Positions 7,917 to 15,671 of a stretch of DNA of 64,000 nt are shown here, piece after piece. Position 1 is the stretch's first letter. Each line of letters begins with the position of its first letter. A program made the translations under genes and the position numbers. The stretch comes from CAYUIS01 sp964444825 (GTDB taxonomy: Bacteria; Chloroflexota; Anaerolineae; B4-G1), in assembly GCA_964444825.1 (NCBI GenBank), contig CAYUIS010000004.1, positions 5,823 through 69,822 on the forward strand, in the 5' to 3' direction. The notes under the pieces are model-generated. The model ran no database searches. It saw only the letters and a list, made by a program, of their open reading frames with translations, and had not been told where the DNA came from.

Positions 7917-10343
7917 TCATCTCCTCTCGATGATAGTTACCGGATCCAGTTTCGACAGTGTCCGGGCGATCGTGCCGGTACCAGCAATGACGACGGCTAT
8001 CGGAACCGGAAACGTCAACACCCACGGTGTGAGGTTGAAAAAGTTCAGGCTCAATCCCTTGGGCGCAAAGACGAGGACCTGGAAGCAGATCAGACCAATA
8101 CAGCAGATCACGGCGCCCGCCAGCCAGGCTATGGTAATCACGCTGCCTGTTTCCTTCATCGTGCGCAGGACGAGCCACAAGCGGCTGCGTCCCACGGCGT
8201 GCAGGATACCGAATTCCTCCTGCCGCTGCGTAAAGAAAATATAGTTCAAGGTAGCCATCGCAATTGCCGCGACGATGGCCGTGACGCACCCAACCACGGC
8301 AAAGTTCAGGATCAGAACTTGCGCGATCTGTCGATGCTCGCGGTACTCGACGTCATAGGTCGTCACGCCTGTTTGGGCAGATGCCACGATTCCCTCCAGC
8401 CAGGCGTCGAGTTCATCCTTGCGTCCATCAGCCGGGACGACGAGCTGGTGCACTAGCCGGGATGAAGTAAGCTCGTGGCCCTCCAGGTACTCGAAAGACG
8501 CAAGTCCCAACCACATCGCGCCAGAGGAGAGAGTCTGTCCCGAACGCGAAAGTTCCGCTCGTGGCTGAAGGGACCTGTCCTGAGCTTGTCGAAGGATGCC
8601 GACCACCACCATCTCGACCGGGATATCGTCCATGTCCAGTAACTCGAACTCTCCCCTTTCATAGGCCGGCACACCGATCCTGTCGCCGACGCGCAACCCG
8701 CGATTCAGCGCCACCGGTTCTGACAGGACGATCTCGTTGGAGCGAGGACGGGGCAGACGGCCTTCCTTGACGTCCATCCCAAACAGATCCACCAGAATTG
8801 GTAGATCCCCTTCAAGGGCACCATAGATGCTGGTTCTCATTAGGCTGCTCGGTGGTACGTCGACTTGCAGCCCCAGGGACATCACGGGAATCACGCGCTC
8901 GACGGCCTGGTGGCTTCTGATCTGCCCTATCACGCTGGCGTCGACGGTGCGCCCGTTGCTCGGCGCGACCTTGCTCACATAGCGCAGGTATTCCAGGTCG
9001 GGCATCATCGCGTCGGTCACCGCTGAAAAGAGGAACACGGGGAGGGCAACCCCCACGATCACCAGTGCCGCGCTCACCACCAGCACGATTCCCCGGCGGC
9101 GATGGCGCAGGTAAAAGGTCCAGGAAGATAACGGCCTACCCGACGATTGCTTTGCTCCTCGCCTATGGCTTCCCTCTTCCGTGCTGAGTTTCCCCCGCTC
9201 CACGATCGCCACAGCATCAAACCGGGCAAACAGACGCCGCAGGCTAAGAACCGCCAGAGCGACCACTATCAACGGAATAGGAATGACAAACCAGAGTGGC
9301 ACCGGGTTCGCCAGATCAAGCGCCATGCCCCTGGCATAGTAGAGATTTGCCTTCATCCAGGAGAGGATCAGCAACGCAAGTATCAGGCCCGCGATCCACC
9401 CCAGGCCCGCCACGCCAGCCGTCTCCAACGTCAGACGGCGGATCAGCCTATTTCTATGGTGGCCCAGAGCGTTCAGCAGGCCAAGCTCTGAGACCCGCCG
9501 CATCAGGGCAATCTGATTGATCACTCCGACGACCACCGCGACCGCGACCGCCACCAGGCAGTTCACGATGCCAAAGGTGAGATAGAGGAACCGGCGAGCC
9601 TGCGCGGCTATCTCGACGACATCCCTGTAGGTCTCTACCGCCGTGCGTGCAGAAGCGATCGTTGTTTCCAGGAATTCGTCCACCGCTTCCTTGCGGCCCT
9701 GTCGCGCGACGACGAGCGCACTGTCTATCCGAGGCGCATACAACTCGTGCCCCTCCAGGTACTCGTATGAGACAAACCCCACGCGAACGCCTGGCTCTTC
9801 ACCCATCTCAAGGTCAGCCTCCAGGATGCCCACCAATACCAGCGGCTCTAGAACACCCTCGTAGTAACTATCATTGACCGAGCGACCAATCCGGTCATCG
9901 ATCTCCAGTCCCAGCGCGCGGGCGGTCTCTTCCGAAAGTATAAACTCGTTCGTGCGCGGTTCGAGCAAGCGCCCCTCTTTCAGGCGCACACCACAGCGCG
10001 CCATCAGATACTCTACGTCGCCTTGAGAAGCGCCTATCAGGTGCAAGGCTTCGATGCCACCGAGCGTCGGCACAGCAATCAGCATGCCATTGTCTGATAT
10101 CACACGCGCCACGTCTGGATGCGCCTGTATCTGCGATACGACGCCTGGCTCAAGCGCGTGGCCGGTGTCAGGGCGAACCCGGCTGAGCCGGCTCAGGTAG
10201 CTAAAGTCAAGCTGCATCGTGAGAGAGTCTAGTACGCCGACGATGGCATAGAGGACCATTGTCGCCAGCATAACAAGAGCTATTAACAGCACCGCACTCC
10301 GCTTGTGGCGGCGGTAGTAGGTTAACGGTGATAGCGGGTTCAT
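7917..10343 (-). CDS. Double-FtsX ABC transporter permease, 808 aa, with in-frame insertion
   Basis: Fourth complete paralogue and the first full-length one after the ATPase gene. ATG at 10343 follows AGGAGG at good spacing. It has the standard two-half FtsX architecture ending LSKLDPVTIIERR. Relative to the paralogue at 5549-7912 it carries about 22 extra residues in the second external domain, starting RQAQDRSLQ, encoded around 8525-8597; part of this is a short dispersed repeat (see 8574-8595). The insertion lies in an external loop and keeps the frame, so the protein may be functional. It is separated from the ATPase gene by 97 bases. Confidence 0.92.
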   Translation of the reverse strand: MNPLSPLTYYRRHKRSAVLLIALVMLATMVLYAIVGVLDSLTMQLDFSYLSRLSRVRPDTGHALEPGVVSQIQAHPDVARVISDNGMLIAVPTLGGIEALHLIGASQGDVEYLMARCGVRLKEGRLLEPRTNEFILSEETARALGLEIDDRIGRSVNDSYYEGVLEPLVLVGILEADLEMGEEPGVRVGFVSYEYLEGHELYAPRIDSALVVARQGRKEAVDEFLETTIASARTAVETYRDVVEIAAQARRFLYLTFGIVNCLVAVAVAVVVGVINQIALMRRVSELGLLNALGHHRNRLIRRLTLETAGVAGLGWIAGLILALLILSWMKANLYYARGMALDLANPVPLWFVIPIPLIVVALAVLSLRRLFARFDAVAIVERGKLSTEEGSHRRGAKQSSGRPLSSWTFYLRHRRRGIVLVVSAALVIVGVALPVFLFSAVTDAMMPDLEYLRYVSKVAPSNGRTVDASVIGQIRSHQAVERVIPVMSLGLQVDVPPSSLMRTSIYGALEGDLPILVDLFGMDVKEGRLPRPRSNEIVLSEPVALNRGLRVGDRIGVPAYERGEFELLDMDDIPVEMVVVGILRQAQDRSLQPRAELSRSGQTLSSGAMWLGLASFEYLEGHELTSSRLVHQLVVPADGRKDELDAWLEGIVASAQTGVTTYDVEYREHRQIAQVLILNFAVVGCVTAIVAAIAMATLNYIFFTQRQEEFGILHAVGRSRLWLVLRTMKETGSVITIAWLAGAVICCIGLICFQVLVFAPKGLSLNFFNLTPWVLTFPVPIAVVIAGTGTIARTLSKLDPVTIIERR
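8574..8595. repeat. 22-bp dispersed-type repeat inside permease gene
   Basis: On the minus strand this reads CCTTCGACAAGCTCAGGACAGG split across the RQAQDR codons. I recognise CTTCGACAAGCTCAGGACA as a short sequence often scattered in bacterial genomes and metagenome contigs; that is recall, not a search. Comparison with the paralogue at 5549-7912, which lacks the segment, indicates insertion into a coding sequence in frame. Confidence 0.5.
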
Positions 10344-10440
10344 CGGAACCTCCTAACCCGGGTCAACCGGAATCCCAAGCCTGCGGCCCTGCTCCTGAAA
10401 TCCCCGCACGAGGGGCAAGGATCGCAGGGGGTAGGCACGG

Positions 10441-11130
10441 TCATGTCGAGTTGGTGGCCACGCGCGCCAGCCGATCCTCGACCTTGATGACCTGTCCATC
10501 GCGCATCCTGACGACCAAGTCGGCCTCGGTCAGAATCTCTGGGTTGTGCGTCACGGCGATCAGGCTGCCCTGGTCGCGGTAGCTGCGCAGGAGGGCCATC
10601 ACCTGCAAGCCGGTGCGCCGGTCCAGCAACCCCGTCGGCTCGTCGGCAAAGATGATGCGCGGGCGGTGGATCATGGCGCGCGCGATGGCCACCCGCTGCC
10701 GCTCACCGCCGGAAAGCTCGTAGGGGAAGCGGTGCAGCTTGTCGCCCATTCCCAGATCGGCCAGCAATGCCTTGGCCTGCTCGGCGTGGGCCGTATCCTG
10801 CACCGGTGCGGAGACCATCACGTTCTCCAACGCGGTCAGGTAGTTGATCAGAAAGTGCTGTTGGAAGACAAAGCCGTACTCGCTACGTCGCAAAGCCACC
10901 CGCTCCCGGTCAGACATCTTGCCGTAGGCCCGGCCGTCGAGGTAAACCTCGCCTTCCGTCACCTTGCGCAGCCCGCTCAGGAGATATAGCAGCGAGCTCT
11001 TGCCGGAGCCCGAGGGCCCCAGGATGCCGATAAACTGGTGATCCTCGACAGAGATCGAGACGTCGTCCACGGCGTCTATCGTTCTATCACCATCTTGGTA
11101 CGTTAACGTGAGATTCTCTCCCTGTAACAT
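10441..11130 (-). CDS. ABC transporter ATPase, LolD/MacB type
   Basis: Cytoplasmic ATPase of the exporter whose permeases follow. From MLQGENLTLTYQDG it shows Walker A GPSGSGKSS, the signature LSGGERQRVAIARAM, Walker B IIFADEPTG and the switch histidine in VTHNPE; 229 residues is usual for the family. The start at 11130 is chosen because AAGGAGG precedes it at 6 bases. An upstream in-frame ATG at 11205 also has a Shine-Dalgarno (the tail of the preceding gene), but the 25 residues it would add are encoded by an intergenic-type hairpin pair, so I treat it as unlikely. It probably energises some or all of the five permeases. Confidence 0.93.
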   Translation of the reverse strand: MLQGENLTLTYQDGDRTIDAVDDVSISVEDHQFIGILGPSGSGKSSLLYLLSGLRKVTEGEVYLDGRAYGKMSDRERVALRRSEYGFVFQQHFLINYLTALENVMVSAPVQDTAHAEQAKALLADLGMGDKLHRFPYELSGGERQRVAIARAMIHRPRIIFADEPTGLLDRRTGLQVMALLRSYRDQGSLIAVTHNPEILTEADLVVRMRDGQVIKVEDRLARVATNST

Positions 11131-11150
11131 GAATTCCTCCTTAATTGTGG

Positions 11151-11199
11151 GGTAGGTTTCCAGCCTACCGCTACCTGTTGGCGGCTGTGGAAAGCCGCC
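11151..11199. repeat. Pair of small hairpins between ATPase and mini-permease genes
   Basis: Two inverted repeats: GGTAGG/CCTACC (11151-11156 and 11164-11169) and GGCGGCT/AGCCGCC (11180-11186 and 11193-11199). They lie between the mini-permease stop and the preferred ATPase start and look like intergenic repetitive hairpins. They could modulate the amount of ATPase message or translation. Confidence 0.5.
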
Positions 11200-11206
11200 C
11201 TGCATT

Positions 11207-11383
11207 CTATCTCCTCTCGATTGTGGACACGGGATCGAGCTTGGACAATGTCTCGTTGAATATCGCCCAGGTCAATGCACCCATCAGGTAGAGTCCAGCC
11301 GTCACCAGGCTGATCAAACTCAGCATCAGAACGGCCTGTCGTTTGTGACGACGGCAGAATGTCCAGAGCGATAAGGGGTTCAT
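11207..11383 (-). CDS. 58-residue single-span protein: fused head and tail of an FtsX permease
   Basis: Reading from ATG at 11383 (GGAG 8 bases upstream), residues 1-37 match the cytoplasmic head and first membrane helix of the neighbouring permeases (MNPLSLWTFCRRHKRQ followed by a hydrophobic span), and residues 46-58 (LSKLDPVSTIERR) match their extreme C-terminus. Nearly 750 residues are missing in between, yet the frame is intact and the stop keeps the GAGAGGAG end that serves as a ribosome-binding site in this operon. It is the first gene of the exporter operon. It may be a deletion remnant or a retained small membrane protein that regulates the transporter; I cannot decide between these. 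Confidence 0.65.
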   Translation of the reverse strand: MNPLSLWTFCRRHKRQAVLMLSLISLVTAGLYLMGALTWAIFNETLSKLDPVSTIERR

Positions 11384-11531
11384 ACGATCAACTCCTGCAT
11401 CTTGCGGCTCACACGACCTTTCTGCACTATGCTCTCCAATTCTCCCGTTTTGCTCCCATAATACTCGATTCAGGTCGGATTTTCCATAGGCGCACGTCAT
11501 GTCGCGCTTGTTACCGCAGTCACTTTGACAT

Positions 11532-11544
11532 ATGACACTGTCAT
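11532..11544. promoter_or_regulatory. Palindrome ATGACACTGTCAT, possible operator
   Basis: A 13-base perfect inverted repeat with one central base, in the divergent promoter region between the exporter operon and the response regulator. NarL-family regulators bind short inverted repeats, so this could be the binding site of the adjacent regulator. No second copy was noticed nearby. Confidence 0.35.
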
Positions 11545-11566
11545 GGTGCCGCGTTACTAGGGCATA

Positions 11567-11595
11567 TTGACTTTTGACCAGCCTCTGGGTACAAT
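11567..11595 (+). promoter_or_regulatory. Sigma70-type promoter for response regulator
   Basis: TTGACT at 11567-11572 and TACAAT at 11590-11595 with a 17-base spacer, ending 39 bases before the GTG start of the response regulator. The good match to both boxes and the spacing support it. The rest of 11384-11634 holds only the palindrome above; a clear minus-strand promoter was not found, though TATTAT at about 11457-11462 is a candidate -10. Confidence 0.6.
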
Positions 11596-11634
11596 AAATC
11601 TGCCGAGTGGGTTTGTTCACGAAAGGAACAGCGG

Positions 11635-12261
11635 GTGATCCGTGTTGTTGTTGTAGACGACCATCCCCACGTTGCCATCGCTTTGCGGGCGCTCTTGGAA
11701 AAGACGCCCGATATTCAGTTGGTGGCCGAATCACAGCGCGGTGGCGACGTGGTCGGGCTGGTGCGCCGGACGCGCCCGGACGTGTTGTTGCTCGACATGT
11801 TCATCGAGCCAGGCTTTGATGCACTTTCGGCGGTGCGTTCCCTGCGGGCCGATTTCCCCGACCTCAAGATCTGTCTGCTCAGCGCCTATCTCGAGCCCGC
11901 GTGGGTGCGCGACCTATTACAGGCTGGCGTCTATGGCTACATTCTCAAGGACGACGACTATGTCTCGCGCATCGACACCATCATCCGCGACCTGGCCGAC
12001 GGACGGATGTACCTTAGTCCGCAGGCATACGAGGCTCTGGCCCAGGCCACGCGCACCCAGAGTCCAGAGTCCACGCTGACGGAACGAGAGATCGAGATCC
12101 TGCGCCTGGCGAAGCGTGGTTTGCCCAATCCACAGATTGCACAGTCCCTGCACCTCTCGCCCGGCACCGTGCGCAATCACCTCAGCGCCGTTTATCGCAA
12201 GTTGGGCGTTCACAGCCGCCACGAGGCGCTCCAGGTGGCTGAGGAGCGCCATTTGATCTGA
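11635..12261 (+). CDS. NarL/FixJ-family response regulator
   Basis: A 208-residue two-domain regulator. The receiver domain (1-120) has the acidic pair D8-D9, phospho-acceptor D54 in LLLDMF and the conserved lysine in YILKDDD. The C-terminal LuxR helix-turn-helix (about 145-205) contains LTEREIEILRLAKRG and GTVRNHLSAVYRKL. The start is GTG at 11635, with AAAGGAA about 8 bases upstream. It is followed by a histidine kinase and divergent from the FtsX exporter operon, which it probably regulates; that target is inferred from position only. Confidence 0.93.
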   Translation: MIRVVVVDDHPHVAIALRALLEKTPDIQLVAESQRGGDVVGLVRRTRPDVLLLDMFIEPGFDALSAVRSLRADFPDLKICLLSAYLEPAWVRDLLQAGVYGYILKDDDYVSRIDTIIRDLADGRMYLSPQAYEALAQATRTQSPESTLTEREIEILRLAKRGLPNPQIAQSLHLSPGTVRNHLSAVYRKLGVHSRHEALQVAEERHLI

Positions 12262-12267
12262 GACCGA

Positions 12268-12300
12268 AGAAACCAGGTTTTTGCCAAAAGCCTGGTTTCT
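12268..12300. repeat. Inverted-repeat element, copy 1 (33 bp)
   Basis: Arms 12268-12283 and 12285-12300 read AGAAACCAGG-T/C-TTTTG with one mismatch and a 1-base loop. It belongs to the family found at 31237, 36370, 38440, 42319, 45707 and, diverged, 55236. It lies between the response regulator stop and the kinase start and may form a hairpin in the transcript. Confidence 0.75.
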
Positions 12301-12316
12301 GTATGCAGAAACAACG

Positions 12317-13552
12317 ATGGGAGAAAACACTGGCCTCTTGCTGATCGGCCTGGCCCTGGGGTGGCTCACCCTGGTGGCCGGGCTGTCGCTGTACCGGGGA
12401 TGGCGCGGGTGGTGGCGCAACCGGCGCTATGGACCGTCCGTCGATCACAGCGTCCTGTTGGTTGAGTATGGGCGCAAGATGACGAGCGCACCCGACCGCC
12501 AGGCTCTGGCCCAACTGCTGACCGCCGAACTCCCAAACGCACTGCAGGTGGCGCGCGCGGCGCTGTTGTTGCCGGAGGTTTACCAGCTCGTCGACGTCGA
12601 GACAGGTGACCTACGCCTGCCCGTCAGTCACGCCGCCGTCCGTTGGGTGGCATCAGGGGGGGAGGCGCAACGAACGAACCGAGGCCGGTTGCACGAACTG
12701 CTCCAGCAGGGACCTGCCGACCTGGCGTGGACGCAGGTCTGGGTGCCCCTGATGCGTGGAACCGAGCTGCGCGGCATGTGGCTGCTGGGTGCACGGGATG
12801 GCAAGCTCCAATACGCGCCTGAAGATCTAGGCTGCCTGACGGCCGTGGGTCGCCAGGCAGCCGTCATGTTGGAAGCGACCAACTATGCCGAACAGGAACG
12901 GCAGACCGCCTCAGAGATGCGGGTGCTCTATCGTCAGTTGGTGGCAGCGCGAGAGATGGAGCGCGGGCAGTTGGCGCGGGAACTGCACGACGGTGTGCTC
13001 CAGGATCTGTGCGCCGTGACCCGCGACCTGAAGGCGCTAGAGGCGCAAGTGGATGCCGACGGCTCGCTCTACGCGGATCTGGCGGACCGCTCTGGCGAGA
13101 CGGTGCAGTCGGTGCGCGCGATCTGCAACGACCTGCGCCCGCCGCTTCTACAGCACGACCTGATCACCGCGCTCAAGACGCTGGTAGAGGAACTGGACCG
13201 GCGCTCTCCCGCGCCCGTTCACATCGAGATCGCGACCCAGACAGACAGCCTGCACCTACCCGACGACGTGGCGCTGGCTATCTTTCGCATCACCCAGGAA
13301 GCGCTGCACAACGCTATTCAGCACGCCGACGCCTCCGAGATCGCCGCGAGGCTGACCCAGTACCCTGATCGGTTGCGCCTGACGATCACCGACGACGGGC
13401 GCGGCATCAAGGGTGGCGTGGAACCGGCCCGCTTTGTGGCCCAGGGGCACCTGGGGCTGGCGGGGATGCGGGAACGGGCGGCGATGATCGGGGCCAAGCT
13501 GGATGTTCAGACAGCCGTCGACTATGGCACGGTGGTGATCCTCGAACTATAG
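12317..13552 (+). CDS. Sensor histidine kinase, HisKA_3 type with GAF-like region
   Basis: A 411-residue kinase. It has an N-terminal hydrophobic segment (about 6-28), a GAF-like input region (about 55-200), the dimerisation motif ERGQLARELHDGVLQD with phospho-acceptor H224, and an HATPase domain with AIFRITQEALHNAIQHA, DDGRGI and GLAGMRERA. ATG at 12317 is chosen; the open frame extends upstream only through the repeat element at 12268-12300 from a TTG. The ribosome-binding site is weak, which may mean coupling to the preceding regulator gene. It presumably phosphorylates the 11635-12261 regulator. The signal is unknown. Confidence 0.92.
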   Translation: MGENTGLLLIGLALGWLTLVAGLSLYRGWRGWWRNRRYGPSVDHSVLLVEYGRKMTSAPDRQALAQLLTAELPNALQVARAALLLPEVYQLVDVETGDLRLPVSHAAVRWVASGGEAQRTNRGRLHELLQQGPADLAWTQVWVPLMRGTELRGMWLLGARDGKLQYAPEDLGCLTAVGRQAAVMLEATNYAEQERQTASEMRVLYRQLVAAREMERGQLARELHDGVLQDLCAVTRDLKALEAQVDADGSLYADLADRSGETVQSVRAICNDLRPPLLQHDLITALKTLVEELDRRSPAPVHIEIATQTDSLHLPDDVALAIFRITQEALHNAIQHADASEIAARLTQYPDRLRLTITDDGRGIKGGVEPARFVAQGHLGLAGMRERAAMIGAKLDVQTAVDYGTVVILEL

Positions 13553-13570
13553 GCCCGGACGACAAGACTG

Positions 13571-13603
13571 GCTGGGCCGTGATGGAGACCACCACGGCCC
13601 AGC
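13571..13603. terminator. Bidirectional terminator hairpin
   Basis: Perfect 11-bp arms GCTGGGCCGTG (13571-13581) and CACGGCCCAGC (13593-13603) between two convergent genes. There is no strong T tract, so efficiency is uncertain. Confidence 0.6.
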
Positions 13604-13641
13604 AGATTCATAGGCAGGCTATTTGAACCAGTATCTCTTGC

Positions 13642-14754
13642 TTATTCCCACCGCCAGAACCTAGCTGCCAGCACAAAGAGCACCACTAGCCATCCTCCCA
13701 GCACCCCAAAGTCCAGCCACAGCGGATGCAGCGGTGGTGCACCGGAGATGATCTGCCGCAGAGCATCGCTCAGGTAGGTGAGGGGCATAGCCGCCACCAC
13801 CGGCCGGAGAAAGTCTGGCAGGATCTCAACTTCGAACAAGCTGCCTGAAAGGAACATCATCGGGAAATTGACGATTTGCACTATTGCCATCACCCCCTCC
13901 GTCGAGGCGGCCAGGCCGGCCAAAAAGTAGGCCAGGCTGATGAACACCAGCGCACCCATAGTCACCGCAGCGAGGAGCAGGAGCCAGTTGGTCCAGTCAC
14001 CGGTGACCGTCACGCCAAAGCCGAGATACCCCACCAGCAGGAAGAGTGCTGCTTGAAGCAGTCCGACCGTCACCCGCCACGCCACCTGCGCAACCAGCAA
14101 CGCGCCCGTAGTGAGTGGCGTCACACTGAGTCGCCGCAGTACCTGCCCCTCGCGTTGCTGCACCAACGGCATAGCCGTGCCAAAGAGACCCAACCAGAAT
14201 AGCGCGATCCCCAGCAGGTTGGGCACGTGGAGATCGATCGGCCGCAGCGGACTGGTCTGCACACTCTTCTCCACCATCACCAACGGAGGCGGCGAACCAC
14301 TAATGGTCGCGTTTGCCTCGCTCAGCAGGGCGCGCACCATTCCCAGGCCTACGCCTCCCGAGATCGACCGTGCTGGGTCGTAAAAGACCTCTACCGCAGC
14401 GGGCTCCTCGCTGGCCAACGAATCGGTCAAGTCCTGTGGAAGCAGGATGACGACGCTGAGATCCCCTTTCTTCAGTGCCTGCACCATCTCGGCTCGCGTG
14501 CCGGTGTGCAGATCGAGCACCTCCTCTTCTTCATCCGCCAGAGAGGATTCCAGGTTCGCCAGGAACTGCTCTCCGGCCGGTCCGGCATCCTCGTTCACCA
14601 CGCCAAGTTCCAGGGTGACTCCGCCGCTGCCACTAAAGATCAGGCCGAAGAAAGCGGCCAGAACGACGGGCAGCAGCAACACCAGGAACGTCGCCATAGG
14701 TTCACGCATAAACTCTCTGGCGTTTGCCAGATACAGGGCTTTGATCTCCCTCAT
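13642..14754 (-). CDS. ABC-2 type transporter permease
   Basis: A 370-residue membrane subunit: one N-terminal helix (about 20-42), a large external domain (about 45-175) and five or six C-terminal helices, the usual form of ABC2_membrane_3 exporters. Motifs include VPNLLGIALFWLGLFG and MAIVQIVNFPMMFLSGSLFE, typical of drug or lipid exporters. The ATG overlaps the stop of the ATPase gene by 4 bases (ATGA), so the two are coupled. Substrate unknown; antimicrobial or lipid export is the common role of this family. Confidence 0.93.
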   Translation of the reverse strand: MREIKALYLANAREFMREPMATFLVLLLPVVLAAFFGLIFSGSGGVTLELGVVNEDAGPAGEQFLANLESSLADEEEEVLDLHTGTRAEMVQALKKGDLSVVILLPQDLTDSLASEEPAAVEVFYDPARSISGGVGLGMVRALLSEANATISGSPPPLVMVEKSVQTSPLRPIDLHVPNLLGIALFWLGLFGTAMPLVQQREGQVLRRLSVTPLTTGALLVAQVAWRVTVGLLQAALFLLVGYLGFGVTVTGDWTNWLLLLAAVTMGALVFISLAYFLAGLAASTEGVMAIVQIVNFPMMFLSGSLFEVEILPDFLRPVVAAMPLTYLSDALRQIISGAPPLHPLWLDFGVLGGWLVVLFVLAARFWRWE

Positions 14755-15671
14755 GCTCGGATCCTCCTTCCAGTTACTTTGAGAAACACGTCCTCCAGCG
14801 TGGCCTGGCGGATGATCATGTCCTTGAAGGCCAGTGTGCCGGCTGTCACCAGGTCGAACAGTCCAGCCATCGTGCGAGGTACATCGGTCGAATACAGGGT
14901 GGGGTGTCCATTTTCAAAGAGCGCCTGGGTGACACCAGGCAGTTCGGTCAGCCGTTGGCGGGGCAGATCGCCCACAGAGACGAACTCGATGGCTGTCTCC
15001 TGAAAGTGCTGGTTGATGAGCGCCTCTGGTCTATCCAGGGCGATGATCCGCCCGTGATCCATCACCGCCACCCGGTCGCACAACTGCTCAGCCTCCTCCA
15101 TATAATGGGTGGTCAGCAGCACGGTCTTGCCGGTGAGCTTTAACTCGCGCACCACGTCCCACAATCCACGCCGTGCCTGAGGGTCGAGACCGGTCGTTGG
15201 TTCGTCGAGAAAGATCAGGTCAGGGTCGTTGATCAACGCCAGGGCTACGGCCAGGCGTTGCCGTTGCCCGCCGGAGAGGTCCTTGCTTGGGGTCCTGGCC
15301 TTTTCCTGCAAGCCGACCAGTTCGATCACCTCGTCGGTGGGCCGGGCTTTGGGAAAGAGATGGGCAAAGAGTTCGACCAACTCGCGCACCGTCAACCGGG
15401 GGTACAGGCCGGTGGTCTGCAACTGTGCCCCGATTCGGGCTTTGATCTGCCGCGCCTGCGTAGCGTGGGCCATTCCCAGCAGGGTAATCGACCCCCTATC
15501 CGGCTGCCGCAGCCCGAGGATGGATTCCACCGTGGTGGTCTTGCCCGCGCCGTTGGGGCCGAGCAGGCCAAAGATCTCGCCCGCTGCGACGTCAAAGCTC
15601 ACACCGTCGACGGCCACCGTGTCTCCGTACTGTTTGTACAGGTCGTTTACTGTGATGCTTGTGCGATTCAT
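14751..15671 (-). CDS. ABC-2 transporter ATPase
   Basis: A 306-residue ATPase of the DrrA/CcmA type. It shows Walker A GPNGAGKTT, the signature LSGGQRQRLAVALAL, Walker B LIFLDEPTTGLD and switch TTHYMEEAEQLCD, followed by a C-terminal extension of about 80 residues usual for this group. The start is ATG at 15671, with GGGAGG 7 bases upstream; a longer open frame upstream overlaps the preceding gene and is not used. ATGA overlaps at both ends couple it to the membrane protein before and the permease after. Confidence 0.95.
   Translation of the reverse strand: MNRTSITVNDLYKQYGDTVAVDGVSFDVAAGEIFGLLGPNGAGKTTTVESILGLRQPDRGSITLLGMAHATQARQIKARIGAQLQTTGLYPRLTVRELVELFAHLFPKARPTDEVIELVGLQEKARTPSKDLSGGQRQRLAVALALINDPDLIFLDEPTTGLDPQARRGLWDVVRELKLTGKTVLLTTHYMEEAEQLCDRVAVMDHGRIIALDRPEALINQHFQETAIEFVSVGDLPRQRLTELPGVTQALFENGHPTLYSTDVPRTMAGLFDLVTAGTLAFKDMIIRQATLEDVFLKVTGRRIRA

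Noticed and set aside
12281..12316. TTG start for the first histidine kinase
   Set aside because: It lies inside the inverted repeat; ATG 12317 begins the membrane segment properly.
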